A DNA stretch of 64,000 nt from an uncultured Oscillospiraceae bacterium. GTDB lineage: Bacteria; Bacillota; Clostridia; Oscillospirales; Ruminococcaceae. The stretch lies in NCBI GenBank assembly GCA_910587335.1, contig CAJUMG010000001.1, positions 166,671 to 230,670 of the forward strand, read 5' to 3'. Below the pieces are notes generated by a model that did no database searches, was not told the origin of the DNA, and saw only the letters and a list, made by a program, of their open reading frames with translations. How positions within the stretch are numbered: the first letter of the stretch is position 1; each line of letters begins with the position of its first letter. A program made the translations under genes and the position numbers. This document shows, in pieces, positions 41,135-50,598 of the stretch.

Positions 41135-42901
41135 TTACAAAGAGTTATAAACTGTCACAATTCGATTCCAGGTAATTCGTCCGATGATGCCATCCGTATC
41201 AAGGCCAAACAATCGCTGGAAGGTACGTACTGCGCCCGCCGTAGCGTTTCCGTATATCCCATCTGCAACCAGCGTTGGAATGCTTGTATAGACCCTTCCA
41301 ATCGAATTGAGGTAGTTTTGCATGATTCGGACGTTTTCTCCCCGCGATCCGACCCGCAATGCCACCCCCGGATAAACAGGCGGTCCACTTGCCCCGGCAT
41401 TGATGTCATTTTCCAGGTTGCCGTATACACTTTTTAGCTGTCTCCACGTCATGGGGCCGACAATGCCGTCTGACGTAAGGTCGAAAGTATTTTGGAACGC
41501 CTTTACGGCGTTTTCCGTCGCTGTACCAAAGATACCGTCTACTGCGGAAATAACCGGGATGCTCTCATAAAACCGCCCGGCAGCCCGCAGCCAAACCTGC
41601 AATTGCTCGACAGATTCTCCGGTGGAGCCAATCCGCAGGGGATATCCGGGATATTCTCCGGCGGCCGGTGTGAGGAAGCTTCCCTCAGAGGACAGTTCCG
41701 CCAGCTTGGTCACCGCCACATAAATGTAGGAAATCTTGTACCAGGTGGATTTTCCCACAATGCCGTCCTGGGTCAGGTTAAAGATTTTCTGGAAGGTGCG
41801 AACCGCTCTTTCGGTATCGCTGCCAAACTGCCCATCCACCGTCAGCTGAGGAATCGCCGGATAATTTCTTCGAATGCGGTTTAATTGCTGCTGCATGACC
41901 CGCACCGCGCTGCCGACCGATCCAAACCGCAGCGGACTGCCGGGATAGGACTGGGGAACGCCGGAAATCTGGGTTGCCTGAACCAACGAGATATTGTACC
42001 CGTAATAATACTGCAAAATGCCAAAAGGAGTATAGCCCTGGTTCGCCAAGGTTACCGTTCCCCATTGCTTCAGTCCCGGGCAGGTTACCTGCCGTCCGTC
42101 ACAATACTCAGCGTAAAAAGGCTCTGTAAAATTACTCTTTTGGATATACGTATCAAAAATTTCATCGACAATTTTGCTGATGTTTGTAAAGATATCACGG
42201 TTGTTGACAAAAGCCTGGTCATAAGAGGTAGAATTGGTGATGTCAAAATTATACCCACGGCTTCGATACCATTCGGTGAAAACCCGGTTAAGGGTCAGTG
42301 AAATCTGACAGTAGATATTGGCCCGCAATGCGTTTTCCGGCCAGGTTGGATAAATTTCGCTGGAAGCTACATTTTTGATATAGTTTCGAAAGCTCACCGT
42401 AACATTAGATGCCGAGGTATTAGACGGCCGCCCCAGATGTACAGTTATATACTGGGGGATGACCACCCGCGCCAAAACGCGACCGGTAGAATAGTCCGTT
42501 AGATTGGGCTGGGGCGGACCTGCCAGATTATGAATCGGAATTTCAGAGATTGCCACCTCTGGCTGCCGTCCCTGAACAGGAGCTATCTCAATCTGCTGCA
42601 GCGCTTCTACCCCGGCAAAAATCTGCACACCCAAAATAAGCTGGGTCTGATAGCCGCTTTGCTGCACCAAAATGTCATAAGTACTATAGGGTATCACCCC
42701 GTCGTGTGGGCTTTGGGACAGATCCGCATCCGGTGCCTCCAGCGTAATCGCCTCGGTCTGCCCGGAACTGTCTGTTATCAGGCGGGCGATGGGCGTACCC
42801 GTCTGCCATTCATTTTCTCTGTAAACCTCTACAACTGCTTCGGCAAGCGGCAGCGCCTCCCGCGCAACATAGACTTCTACGCGTAGTGTTCCTGTGCTCA
42901 A
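41135..42901 (-). CDS. SpoIID-like protein with three peptidoglycan-binding repeats
   Basis: A 588-residue modular protein. Residues 1-110 are beta-rich, like a carboxypeptidase-regulatory domain; about 130-310 resembles the SpoIID/LytB domain (YIKNVASSEIYPTWPENALRAN in parts NYIKNVASSEI, WPENALRANIYCQ), where the conserved Glu is present; then three PG_binding_1 repeats of about 75 residues each follow, with the shared GSxGExV/xxMQ ... VDGxFGxxT ... GIVGxxTW pattern. The SpoIID domain cleaves glycan strands in spore engulfment. There is no signal peptide or membrane segment, which is odd for a wall enzyme. The start is a TTG at 42901 with GGGGG 9 bases upstream. Confidence 0.78.
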   Translation of the reverse strand: MSTGTLRVEVYVAREALPLAEAVVEVYRENEWQTGTPIARLITDSSGQTEAITLEAPDADLSQSPHDGVIPYSTYDILVQQSGYQTQLILGVQIFAGVEALQQIEIAPVQGRQPEVAISEIPIHNLAGPPQPNLTDYSTGRVLARVVIPQYITVHLGRPSNTSASNVTVSFRNYIKNVASSEIYPTWPENALRANIYCQISLTLNRVFTEWYRSRGYNFDITNSTSYDQAFVNNRDIFTNISKIVDEIFDTYIQKSNFTEPFYAEYCDGRQVTCPGLKQWGTVTLANQGYTPFGILQYYYGYNISLVQATQISGVPQSYPGSPLRFGSVGSAVRVMQQQLNRIRRNYPAIPQLTVDGQFGSDTERAVRTFQKIFNLTQDGIVGKSTWYKISYIYVAVTKLAELSSEGSFLTPAAGEYPGYPLRIGSTGESVEQLQVWLRAAGRFYESIPVISAVDGIFGTATENAVKAFQNTFDLTSDGIVGPMTWRQLKSVYGNLENDINAGASGPPVYPGVALRVGSRGENVRIMQNYLNSIGRVYTSIPTLVADGIYGNATAGAVRTFQRLFGLDTDGIIGRITWNRIVTVYNSL

Positions 42902-42990
42902 AATGAAATTCCCCCTATTGGCTGAATTGAAAAGGCGCAGGGCCTTTGTTCATTCTATGCGCAGCCGCCCTGCTCTGCCACCGAGAGGGT

Positions 42991-43021
42991 GAAAAGAAAA
43001 AGGCGCTTATAAAGCGCCTTT
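42991..43021 (-). terminator. Terminator of the third MATE gene
   Basis: AAAGGCGCTT and AAGCGCCTTT form a 10-bp stem with a 3-base loop and a T-rich tract on the minus strand. Confidence 0.8.
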
Positions 43022-43039
43022 GGGGAAATTTTTGTATAT

Positions 43040-44437
43040 CTAGTCCTGAATCGCTTTTTTCCATTTGCCGGTACGATACCGCAGGAAAAACAAAAGGCAG
43101 CGAACACACTGGTCGGCGCACATGGCAAGACAGGCGGCCTCCAAGCCAAAATTGAGCAGACGGATCCCCACAACCGTTCCCAAAATTCGCACACCCCACA
43201 TGGAAACGGTGATGATGATAAAGGTCCATTTGGTATCCCCAGCGCCCCGCAGCGCACCGGCCAAAACCTGCGCCAGCATCTGTGGGACCTGAATAAACGC
43301 ATCGTATTCCAGGCAGATTGTGCCCAAGGCGATGACCGCCAGGTCCGGGGTAAACAGCCGAAGGATCGGTCCGGCAAAGATATAAAGCAGCGCACCCATG
43401 AAAAACATGACAACACCCGCGATTTTTGCTGTCATTTTCACGTATTTTTCCGCCAAGTCCGGCCGTTTTGCCCCTAATGACTGGCCGACCAACGTTGTGG
43501 CGGCGGTGGCAAAGGCAAAGCCCGGCATAAAGCACATCGACTCCGCCGTCAGATACAGGGAGTTGGCCGCTACGGCTACTGTCCCCAATGTCGCAATGGT
43601 ACTGGTGGTGATAATGCCGGCAGAGGACATGGCGATTCGTTCGAATGCCGCCGGAAGGCTGATTCGAAAGACGGTCTTTAGAATTGCCCAATCAGGCAGA
43701 TACCGGCCCTTTATGCTCAGCTGCATCGGACCTTTCTTTAGGAAGATGACCGTCAGCATAATCAGCGTGCCGATCGTTGCTGAGCCGGAGGTGGCGGCGC
43801 CGGCGCCGGCGACACCCCATCCCGCGCCAGGCATGGTAAATTCTGTTCCGAACAAAGACAAGGTGCGGGTCGGATAGATCAGCAGAAAGTTGCCGATGAC
43901 ATTGACGATATTTACGCCGATATTGACAAACATAGGGGTCTTGGTATCCCCATATCCGCGCATGATAGAGGTGATAATCATCGACATGGTTCGAAAAATC
44001 AACGACGCCGCAATGATTCGGTTGTAGATTGCTGCATCGGACAAAATTTCCGGCTGAGCGCCCATCCAAAGGGGAATTTTCTCCGCCAACAGCAAAAGCA
44101 CGCACATCAGCGGCAGCCCCAACGCCACTACGACCAGCAGCGCTTGCCGCATTAAGTCTTTGGCCCGCTGCAAATCCTCTGCGCCGATCGCCCGGGAAAT
44201 CATGGCGGTAAAGCCCACGCCGATTGCCATAATCGTGCCGTTCACCAACATATTAGGCGAATTGCTGATGCTGACCGCTGCGGTGGCGTTCGCGCCCATC
44301 GACCCAACCATCGCCGTATCTACATAGCTGACCAACGAAACCAAAATCTGTTCGATAAATACTGGCCAGGCAAGCATGACAATGGTAAAGCTGGGTCTGC
44401 GGTTTTCATCCACCACGCTGACCTTTTGTGTTTTCAA
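43040..44437 (-). CDS. MATE family efflux transporter (third)
   Basis: A 465-residue 12-helix exporter. The family opening is FTIVMLAWPVFIEQILVSLVSYVDTAMVGSMG (in parts LAWPVFIEQIL, YVDTAMVGS), followed by AMISRAIGAEDLQRAKDL in the loop after helix 2 and FRISLPAAFERIAMSSAG at the start of the second half. The two other MATE genes of this window share the architecture only. It starts with TTG at 44437, AAGGG upstream; no ATG with a better site is near. The neighbouring genes give no hint of substrate. Confidence 0.93.
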   Translation of the reverse strand: MKTQKVSVVDENRRPSFTIVMLAWPVFIEQILVSLVSYVDTAMVGSMGANATAAVSISNSPNMLVNGTIMAIGVGFTAMISRAIGAEDLQRAKDLMRQALLVVVALGLPLMCVLLLLAEKIPLWMGAQPEILSDAAIYNRIIAASLIFRTMSMIITSIMRGYGDTKTPMFVNIGVNIVNVIGNFLLIYPTRTLSLFGTEFTMPGAGWGVAGAGAATSGSATIGTLIMLTVIFLKKGPMQLSIKGRYLPDWAILKTVFRISLPAAFERIAMSSAGIITTSTIATLGTVAVAANSLYLTAESMCFMPGFAFATAATTLVGQSLGAKRPDLAEKYVKMTAKIAGVVMFFMGALLYIFAGPILRLFTPDLAVIALGTICLEYDAFIQVPQMLAQVLAGALRGAGDTKWTFIIITVSMWGVRILGTVVGIRLLNFGLEAACLAMCADQCVRCLLFFLRYRTGKWKKAIQD

Positions 44438-44658
44438 GCTAACCCTTCTTTCAAAGACATGAAAATGCTTAAAATTTTGACAGCTTTAGTCATTTTAGCA
44501 CAGCTTTTTCTCTTTGAACATGGGACGATTTCATAAATATTTCCCTTGTAATTGTTATATTTAAATAAAAATCGACAGAAAAACGTTTTCTTTTTCGGCT
44601 TGGAAAAAATCTTTTCTGACAATTTTTCCTCTTTATTCGATTCTGTTTCCCTATTTTC

Positions 44659-44687
44659 TTGCCATATTTTCCGTTTTTGATTATAAT
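44659..44687 (+). promoter_or_regulatory. Promoter of the Tic20-like gene
   Basis: TTGCCA (44659-44664) and TATAAT (44682-44687) with a 17-base spacer, 28 bases upstream of the ATG. The A/T-rich 44438-44658 stretch holds nothing else I recognise. Confidence 0.8.
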
Positions 44688-44715
44688 AAAGAAAAAAGAA
44701 AGTCAGGTGTATTCT

Positions 44716-45021
44716 ATGTCCTCTAAGGAAAAGGCTCTTGCCATTTTATCCTATTTTGGCCCTCTTTTTCTATTAGCCGTGTTGTTTGCTCCCGGGTCTC
44801 ACTTTGCAAAATACCATGCCAATCAAGGGCTGTTGCTGTTTCTCGCCGAGGTTGTTGTCAGCGTAATCATCTATCTTGGCCGTTATATTCCTTTTATTGG
44901 CTGGACCTTCCGCTTGCTTAATATTCTGCTTGTGGTCCTTTTCTTCCTGGGTTTAAGTCATGCCATTCGGGAGACAGAGGAGCCGCTTCCCTTTATTGGT
45001 GAATTTGTGATTTTAAAGTAA
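44716..45021 (+). CDS. DUF4870/Tic20-like small membrane protein
   Basis: A 101-residue membrane protein with three helices (about 8-24, 39-56, 62-82). The opening KALAILSYFGPLFLLAVLF, with FAKYHANQGLLLFLAEVVV, fits the DUF4870/Tic20-like family, whose chloroplast members take part in protein import; bacterial members have no proven job. The start at 44716 follows AGGTG at 7 bases, consistent with the promoter at 44659-44687; a longer frame to 44659 would begin in the promoter itself. It is monocistronic. Confidence 0.82.
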   Translation: MSSKEKALAILSYFGPLFLLAVLFAPGSHFAKYHANQGLLLFLAEVVVSVIIYLGRYIPFIGWTFRLLNILLVVLFFLGLSHAIRETEEPLPFIGEFVILK

Positions 45022-45051
45022 AAGGGCCGCACCCCTTTGCATATGTTTTGA

Positions 45052-45096
45052 AAAAATAAAAGGCTTGAATCTAATTGATTCAAGCCTTTTATTTTT
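45052..45096. terminator. Long bidirectional terminator
   Basis: AAAAATAAAAGGCTTGAATC and its perfect complement around loop TAATT make a 20-bp stem between two convergent genes. Confidence 0.93.
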
Positions 45097-45101
45097 GAAT
45101 A

Positions 45102-45986
45102 TCAAGCATTCTGACTGTGTTTTACGTCGCGACGGGTCATGAAAAACATATAAATGCCCATCCCGCAAATGAGTATATACCCCAGGATACTATAGCGGTC
45201 CGGCAGCTGATGAAATAGGAAAAAGCCTAGCAGCGCGGAAAAAATCACCTGCGTATAGTCATAAACCGATATTTCTCTGGCTGGAGCATAGGTATATGCT
45301 GCCGTGATGGCAAACTGTCCGCCAGCGCCGGCAACGCCCGCTAGCAGGAGGAACAGCAGCTGCTGAAGCTCCATGGGATGATAGGAAAACAGCAGGTATG
45401 GAAGGGTCACCAAGCAGGAGAAGCCGGAAAAAAACAGAACGATCAGCGGGCCTTTTTCCCCGTTTTCCCCCTTCATCCCCAGCTTTCGCACCATGGTATA
45501 GGCGATTCCGGCGCCTACCCCTCCGATAAGGCCAATAATAGAGGGGCCCAGATCCATATTGGCAAAGGTAGGTTTAATAATAAACAAGCTGCCTATAAAG
45601 GACCCGATCAATGCGATAATTTGGTACAATTTTAAATTTTCTTTTAGCAGAATAAAGGAAAAAAGAATGGCAAAAAACGGCGACATTTTATTGAGCATCG
45701 TGGCATCGGATAAAACCAGATGATCCACCGCGTAGAAATTACAAATCACGCCAATTGTGCCCGCTGCTGCGCGGGTAAACAGCAGCCAAAAGTTTTCTTT
45801 CTTCCAGCGCACCGGAGTACCGGCCCGCTTTAGAGCTATGTAAGCACAAGCCAGCGCTACGATATTGCGAAAGAACGCTTTTTGTATAGCCGGCAGATCC
45901 CCTGAGGCCCGGACACTGGCATTCATAATGGCGAAAAAGAAGGCGGCCGCCAATACGCACAGGACGCCTTTATACTGTTTACTCAT
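45102..45986 (-). CDS. EamA/DMT family permease
   Basis: A 294-residue inner-membrane protein with ten helices in two EamA repeats, of the drug/metabolite transporter superfamily (RhaT/YdcZ-like). Repeat 1 begins GVLCVLAAAFFFAIMNASVR; the second begins near residue 150 with GPSIIGLIGGVGAGIAYTMVRKLG. Family members export amino acids, nucleobases or drugs; the substrate is unknown. The start at 45986 is taken because GGAGG lies 6 bases upstream; a frame extension to 46019 is unsupported. Its promoter is at 46028-46056. Confidence 0.92.
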   Translation of the reverse strand: MSKQYKGVLCVLAAAFFFAIMNASVRASGDLPAIQKAFFRNIVALACAYIALKRAGTPVRWKKENFWLLFTRAAAGTIGVICNFYAVDHLVLSDATMLNKMSPFFAILFSFILLKENLKLYQIIALIGSFIGSLFIIKPTFANMDLGPSIIGLIGGVGAGIAYTMVRKLGMKGENGEKGPLIVLFFSGFSCLVTLPYLLFSYHPMELQQLLFLLLAGVAGAGGQFAITAAYTYAPAREISVYDYTQVIFSALLGFFLFHQLPDRYSILGYILICGMGIYMFFMTRRDVKHSQNA

Positions 45987-46027
45987 CTTCTCCCTCCCGT
46001 TTTTCATCGTTTTAACCAAACAATCTT

Positions 46028-46056
46028 ACTTTATGCCTTTTTTCGAAAAATGTCAA
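46028..46056 (-). promoter_or_regulatory. Promoter of the EamA gene
   Basis: On the minus strand TTGACA (46056-46051) and TAAAGT (46033-46028) with a 17-base spacer. Confidence 0.7.
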
Positions 46057-46126
46057 TCACTGCGCATCACAAATTTTCTTTTATAGCTGAAGGTGTTTTT
46101 ATCTTTATTCTTTGAACAAAATGATA

Positions 46127-46159
46127 AAAAACGGATGCAGATTTTCTGCATCCGTTTTT
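46127..46159 (-). terminator. Terminator of the ribosomal cluster
   Basis: AAAAACGGATGCAG and CTGCATCCGTTTTT form a perfect 14-bp stem with loop AAAAT on the minus strand, 10 bases past the rplQ stop. It ends the S10-spc-alpha transcript. Confidence 0.92.
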
Positions 46160-46169
46160 ACAGGCGAAG

Positions 46170-46511
46170 CTATACCAGTTCGATAATTGCCATTTCAGCG
46201 GCATCGCCACGGCGGGGTCCGATCTTGATGATACGGGTGTAACCGCCGTTTCTCTCTTTATATTTGGGAGAGATTTCATCGAATACTTTTTTCGCCACCG
46301 ATTCTTTCGTGATAAAAGAATAGACCTGACGTTTTGCGTGGAGGCTATCGTTCTTGCCGATTGTTATAATTTTCTCGGCCATGGAACGAACTTCTTTTGC
46401 TCTTGTTACAGTGGTTTCAATCTTGCCGTTTTCCAACAGATAGGTAACCATTGCTCTGAGCATTGCTCTTCTATGATCAGTCGTTCTGCCGAGCTTTCTT
46501 GCACCTGGCAT
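46170..46511 (-). CDS. rplQ: Ribosomal protein L17
   Basis: Large-subunit protein L17 near the exit tunnel, 113 residues. The family start [25 protein letters not shown] (in parts [27 protein letters not shown]) and [27 protein letters not shown] end are intact. It is the last gene of the cluster, 33 bases after rpoA, with GGAGT upstream of the ATG and a strong terminator after it. Confidence 0.98.
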   Translation of the reverse strand: MPGARKLGRTTDHRRAMLRAMVTYLLENGKIETTVTRAKEVRSMAEKIITIGKNDSLHAKRQVYSFITKESVAKKVFDEISPKYKERNGGYTRIIKIGPRRGDAAEMAIIELV

Positions 46512-46544
46512 GGAAATTCACTCCTTTACCTGGAATAGTAAGAA

Positions 46545-47507
46545 TTATTCATCATCATGGGTGAGGTTAAAGCCCAGAGATTGCAACTTGGAGATAACCT
46601 CTTCCAACGATTTTTTACCGAGGTTTCGAACCTTCATCATCTCTTCCTCGGACTTGCTGATTAGATCTTCCACTGTGTTAATGCCTGCGCGCTTAAGGCA
46701 GTTAAAGGAACGCACAGACAGGTCAAGTTCTTCAATGGTCATCTCAAGGATCTTTTCTTTTCCGTTATCGTCCTTTTCCACCATGATTTCAGTGTGATAG
46801 GTTTCGTCGGAAAGATCAACAAACAGGTTGAGATGTTCGTTGAGGACCTTGGCGCCTAAAGAAACGGCTTCCTTTGCAGAAATCGTACCATCTGTCCAAA
46901 CTTCTAGCGTCAGCTTATCATAGTCGGTAATCTGCTCGACACGGGTATTTTCCACAGTGTAATTTACCCGCAGCACGGGAGTATAAATACTATCGACCGG
47001 AATGACACCCAAAACAGACGGGCCGGTGGCAGACTGTATCTGCTTGTTCCGCTCCGCGGGAATATATCCGCGGCCGCGATCCAGGGTCAATTCCATATAC
47101 AGTTTAGCCCCTGCGCCCAAGGTGGCAATATGCATCCCGGGATTTAAAATTTCAACCTCTGAATCCGTTGTAATGGAATCTGCGGTTACTTCACATTCGC
47201 CCGCTGCATCAATCACCACCGTTTTAGGACCATCGCAGAAAAGTTTTGCGGTTAGGTTCTTGATATTGAGGACGATTTCTGTTACATCTTCCTTCACACC
47301 GGGGACAGTAGAGAATTCATGCTGAACACCGTCAATTTTTATCGACGTTACAGCAACGCCAGGGAGCGAGGAGAGAAGAACCCGACGAAGGCTGTTGCCC
47401 AGTGTGGTGCCGAAGCCGCGCTCGAGTGGTTCAACGACAAATTTGCCGTATGTGCCGTCGGGCTTTATTTCAGCCGTCTCAATTCTTGGCTTTTCAATTT
47501 CAATCAA
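46545..47507 (-). CDS. rpoA: RNA polymerase alpha subunit
   Basis: Scaffold and promoter-contact subunit of RNA polymerase, 320 residues. The N-terminal dimerisation domain has [18 protein letters not shown], the C-terminal domain (residues 250-315) holds the two helix-hairpin-helix motifs [17 protein letters not shown] and [23 protein letters not shown] that contact UP elements and activators. Start is a TTG at 47507 with GGAGG 7 bases upstream (family start MIEIEKP). It is separated from rpsD by 141 bases with a GACAAAC/GTTTGTC hairpin at 47527-47545. Confidence 0.98.
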   Translation of the reverse strand: MIEIEKPRIETAEIKPDGTYGKFVVEPLERGFGTTLGNSLRRVLLSSLPGVAVTSIKIDGVQHEFSTVPGVKEDVTEIVLNIKNLTAKLFCDGPKTVVIDAAGECEVTADSITTDSEVEILNPGMHIATLGAGAKLYMELTLDRGRGYIPAERNKQIQSATGPSVLGVIPVDSIYTPVLRVNYTVENTRVEQITDYDKLTLEVWTDGTISAKEAVSLGAKVLNEHLNLFVDLSDETYHTEIMVEKDDNGKEKILEMTIEELDLSVRSFNCLKRAGINTVEDLISKSEEEMMKVRNLGKKSLEEVISKLQSLGFNLTHDDE

Positions 47508-47648
47508 AGTAAACCCTCCTTATAAGGACAAACATCGGGTTTGTCATGTTGATCGCGTTCCCTTGCCGATTATCTAAAACACGCATTCCAAATAGCAAAC
47601 AATTCCAAGCTGCCAAAAGCTTCTTCCCTGGCAGCGCAAGGCTTTGCT

Positions 47649-48278
47649 TTATTTGGAGTACAACTCAACGATCAGATGCTCCTCAACCTCAAGGTCGATA
47701 TCCTCACGGTTAGGCAGACGAACAACCGACGCCGTCATCTGGTCATTATTTTTGTCGATCCACATAGGAACCGGACGGGCGCCATTGATCTCAACGATCG
47801 ATTTCAGTTTTTCACTGTTTTTGAACGCATCAGCAACAGCAATCACATCACCCGCTTTGCAAAGATAAGAAGGAATGTTTACCCTTTTGCCGTTTACAGT
47901 GAAGTGACGATGCAGAACCAGCTGTCTTGCTTCTTTTCTGGAGTTTGCAAAGCCTGCTCTGTAAACAATATTGTCCAAGCGGCTTTCCAAAAAGCGCAGC
48001 AGATTTTCACCGGCCATACCGGGTCTTCTCTCTGCCATTTCATAGTAATGATAGAACTGATTTTCAGATACGCCATAAAAACGCTTTGTTTTTTGCTTTG
48101 CGCGCAGCTGAATTCCATATTCAGAGACTTTTTTGCGGCCCTGACCATGTTGGCCGGGGACAGCGCCTTTACGGGTTACGATTGCACATTTATCGGAATA
48201 GCATCTCTCACCCTTCAGGAAAAGCTTTTGGCCTTCTCTTCTGCACAGTCTGCAGGAAGCGCCAGTATATCTTGCCAT
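47649..48278 (-). CDS. rpsD: Ribosomal protein S4, zinc-binding type
   Basis: Primary 16S rRNA-binding protein of the small subunit, 209 residues, also a translational repressor in other bacteria. The N-terminus contains four cysteines in CRLCRREG and [10 protein letters not shown], the zinc (C+) form; the S4 RNA-binding domain follows with [31 protein letters not shown] lies 9 bases before the ATG. It follows rpsK by 21 bases. The 141-base space to rpoA could hold a regulatory site. Confidence 0.98.
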   Translation of the reverse strand: MARYTGASCRLCRREGQKLFLKGERCYSDKCAIVTRKGAVPGQHGQGRKKVSEYGIQLRAKQKTKRFYGVSENQFYHYYEMAERRPGMAGENLLRFLESRLDNIVYRAGFANSRKEARQLVLHRHFTVNGKRVNIPSYLCKAGDVIAVADAFKNSEKLKSIVEINGARPVPMWIDKNNDQMTASVVRLPNREDIDLEVEEHLIVELYSK

Positions 48279-48299
48279 ATGGTTATACCTCCTTGATGG

Positions 48300-48698
48300 T
48301 TAGACGCGTCTTCTCTTAGGCGGGCGGCATCCGTTATGGGGAATCGGGGTCACGTCTTTAATCATGCTGACTTCCAGACCAGCTGCCTGCAGCGCACGGA
48401 TTGCAGCCTCGCGCCCAGACCCAGGACCCTTTACATACACTTCAACGGTTTTCAGTCCATGCTCCATCGCAGCTTTGGCGGCAGTTTCCGCAGCAGACTG
48501 TGCAGCATACGGTGTGGATTTTCTGGAGCCTCTGAACCCCAGGCCGCCGGCGCTTGCCCAGCTGAGCGCATTACCCTGTACATCGGTAATGGTTACGATG
48601 GTATTGTTGAAAGTGGACTGGATATGAGCCGCACCGCGTTCGATGTTTTTCTTCTCACGGCGTCTGCGGGTGGCCTTTTTTGTTACGGCTTTTGCCAT
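48300..48698 (-). CDS. rpsK: Ribosomal protein S11
   Basis: Small-subunit platform protein, 132 residues. It shows [41 protein letters not shown] and the C-terminal signature [17 protein letters not shown]. It lies between rpsM and rpsD with 20- and 21-base gaps, GGGAGG before the ATG. Confidence 0.98.
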   Translation of the reverse strand: MAKAVTKKATRRRREKKNIERGAAHIQSTFNNTIVTITDVQGNALSWASAGGLGFRGSRKSTPYAAQSAAETAAKAAMEHGLKTVEVYVKGPGSGREAAIRALQAAGLEVSMIKDVTPIPHNGCRPPKRRRV

Positions 48699-48718
48699 CT
48701 CAGTTATCCCTCCCTAAT

Positions 48719-49087
48719 TTACTTCTTCTTGTTGGCGATTGTCTTCTTCGGGCCTTTGCGGGTACGCGCGTTGGTTTTGGTGCGCTGTCCTCTTACGGGC
48801 AGGCCCCTTCTGTGCCGCAGACCGCGATAGCATCCGATTTCGGTCAATCGTTTAATATCCAGAGCGACAGCACGCCGCAGGTCGCCTTCTACCTGCAAAT
48901 GCTTGTCAATATACTCACGCAGCTTGGACACATCATCTTCGGACATATCCTTTACTCTGATATCGGGGTTTACGCCGGTTGCCTTGAGAATTTCGTTCGC
49001 CGTTCTGCGACCAATACCAAAAATATAGGTCAGTCCGATCTCAATACGTTTTTCTCTGGGCAAGTCAACACCAGCTATACGAGCCAT
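48719..49087 (-). CDS. rpsM: Ribosomal protein S13
   Basis: Small-subunit head protein contacting P-site tRNA and L5, 122 residues. Family start [25 protein letters not shown] (in parts [21 protein letters not shown]), the helix-two-turn-helix region, and the basic tail [25 protein letters not shown] (read in parts) are present. It follows rpmJ by 82 bases that contain a CCGCGTC/GACGCGG inverted repeat. Confidence 0.98.
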   Translation of the reverse strand: MARIAGVDLPREKRIEIGLTYIFGIGRRTANEILKATGVNPDIRVKDMSEDDVSKLREYIDKHLQVEGDLRRAVALDIKRLTEIGCYRGLRHRRGLPVRGQRTKTNARTRKGPKKTIANKKK

Positions 49088-49169
49088 ACTTTTGTTGCAC
49101 CTCCATTATATCGGTTGCCGCGTCGGGCCGGCTACAGCAAACAGCCTGGGCAGGACGCGGGTCGCGCCG

Positions 49170-49283
49170 TTAGCCCTGGCGCTGTTTATGCTTAGGGTTA
49201 GAGCAAATTACCATAATGCGGCCTTTGCGTTTGATGATTTTACATTTTTCGCAAATGGGTTTTACGGAAGGTCTGACTTTCAT
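49170..49283 (-). CDS. rpmJ: Ribosomal protein L36, zinc type
   Basis: The smallest large-subunit protein, 37 residues, [20 protein letters not shown] at the start and [11 protein letters not shown] at the end. The zinc ligands CEKC, C and H of CSNPKH are all present. Found by reading the 32-base to 82-base space between infA and rpsM, with GGAGG 8 bases before the ATG (bases 49290-49294). Confidence 0.95.
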   Translation of the reverse strand: MKVRPSVKPICEKCKIIKRKGRIMVICSNPKHKQRQG

Positions 49284-49319
49284 TTTCAAATACCTCCTTG
49301 TACCTTTCCGAAACAGAAC

Positions 49320-49538
49320 CTATTTTGAACGCCACGTAATGCGTCCTTTCGTCAGGTCGTATGGGGACATTTCGACCGTGACTTTATCGCCGGGCAGAAT
49401 ACGAATAAAATTCATCCGTAATTTGCCGGAAATGTGTGCTAAAATAACGTGCTTATTCGGCAATTCAACCTGGAATTGCGCGTTAGGCAAGGCTTCGAGG
49501 ACTGTACCTTCAATCTCAATAACGTCTTCCTTAGACAA
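49320..49538 (-). CDS. infA: Translation initiation factor IF-1
   Basis: S1/OB-fold factor that binds the 30S A site, 72 residues, the normal length. The family start [21 protein letters not shown] follows a TTG start codon at 49538, with GGGAGG 8 bases upstream; the frame runs further to 49742 but that part has no IF-1 similarity. Motifs [19 protein letters not shown] and [13 protein letters not shown] are intact. It lies 14 bases after the KOW protein gene. Confidence 0.97.
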   Translation of the reverse strand: MSKEDVIEIEGTVLEALPNAQFQVELPNKHVILAHISGKLRMNFIRILPGDKVTVEMSPYDLTKGRITWRSK

Positions 49539-49552
49539 GTTAAATCCCTCCC

Positions 49553-49834
49553 TTAGGTGCGCGAAGCTTGTGTATTTCCCTCTTGCTGCCCCGCAGGGTA
49601 GTTGAAGGGGTGCAGCAGCCGTCTCAATTGATTGTTGGTTGTAAAATCTTCTACCCGGACCTGTAGGTTGGTCTTTCTCAGATGTTTTGGATTTTTCCGT
49701 TTGGGTTTTTCCAGCGGACGGATCTTTCCATCCACAATCCAAAGAAAGTCTTTCTCCGCCTTAATCACCAGGTAAAAGCGCTCGGCATCTCTGCCGGAAA
49801 TGGATTTTACAACGCAGCCTTTTTTGATTTCCAT
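49553..49834 (-). CDS. KOW domain RNA-binding protein (L14e/L27e-like)
   Basis: A 93-residue protein usual between map and infA in Clostridia. The first 55 residues form a KOW/L14e-like beta barrel: [19 protein letters not shown] and [18 protein letters not shown]; the rest is basic and polar. Archaeal and eukaryotic L14e/L27e proteins share this fold, so a ribosome- or RNA-linked role is likely, but none is established. AAGGGGG lies 7 bases before the ATG, and gaps of 11 and 14 bases put it firmly in the operon. Confidence 0.88.
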   Translation of the reverse strand: MEIKKGCVVKSISGRDAERFYLVIKAEKDFLWIVDGKIRPLEKPKRKNPKHLRKTNLQVRVEDFTTNNQLRRLLHPFNYPAGQQEGNTQASRT

Positions 49835-49845
49835 GTCCGACCCCC

Positions 49846-50595
49846 TTAAGGTGTCGTCAAAATCACCGGCCCCTGCTCAGTGATTGCAATGGTATGCTCA
49901 AAATGAGCCGACAAGCTTCCGCTTTTGGTAACGACTGTCCAATCGTTGTCCAGGACACGGACGCCTTCACCGCTTTGGTTTACCATCGGTTCAATGGCAA
50001 TAGTCATGCCGGGGACCAGGCGGACGCCATGTCCAGACCGGCCAAAGTTGGGAATTTCCGGCGCTTCATGCAGATCACGGCCTACGCCATGACCCACATA
50101 CTGGCGAACAACGGCGTAGCCATTCTGTTCCACCAGCGATTGAACCGCAGCGCCAATATCTCCGACCCGCTTCCCTGCCAAAGCCGCTTCTATCCCAAGA
50201 TAGAGACTTTTTTCCGTTACATCCAAAAGCTTCTGCGCCTCTGGGCTGATTTTACCCACCGGGAATGTAAACGCATTGTCGCCATGAAAGCCATCGAAAT
50301 ACGCGCCCACATCCACGCTGACGATATCTCCTTCCTGCAAAACGCGCCCAGATGAAGGAATACCGTGGATCACCTCATTATTAACCGAAATGCAGGCTGT
50401 TCCAGGAAAACCATTATAGCCTAAAAACGATGGCTTTGCACCTTGGCTGACTATAAAATGGTGGATGATTCGATCCAGCTCCTGGGTAGTCATACCCACC
50501 CGGATATTTTCACCCGCTACCCGCAGCGCCTGGGAAGAAATCTGACAGGCTTTTTTCATCCTCTCCAGCTCTGATTTGTTCTTCAGCTGAATCAT
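49846..50595 (-). CDS. map: Methionine aminopeptidase, type I
   Basis: Removes the initiator methionine from nascent proteins. The 249 residues show the pita-bread fold with the five metal ligands: Asp in VDVGAYFDG and in HGDNAFTF, His in YVGHGVGRDLHE, Glu in IAIEPM and in FEHTIAIT. It lies 3 bases after adk and 11 before the KOW gene, all in one transcript. No N-terminal zinc domain, so it is the short bacterial type. Confidence 0.98.
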   Translation of the reverse strand: MIQLKNKSELERMKKACQISSQALRVAGENIRVGMTTQELDRIIHHFIVSQGAKPSFLGYNGFPGTACISVNNEVIHGIPSSGRVLQEGDIVSVDVGAYFDGFHGDNAFTFPVGKISPEAQKLLDVTEKSLYLGIEAALAGKRVGDIGAAVQSLVEQNGYAVVRQYVGHGVGRDLHEAPEIPNFGRSGHGVRLVPGMTIAIEPMVNQSGEGVRVLDNDWTVVTKSGSLSAHFEHTIAITEQGPVILTTP

Positions 50596-50598
50596 GCC

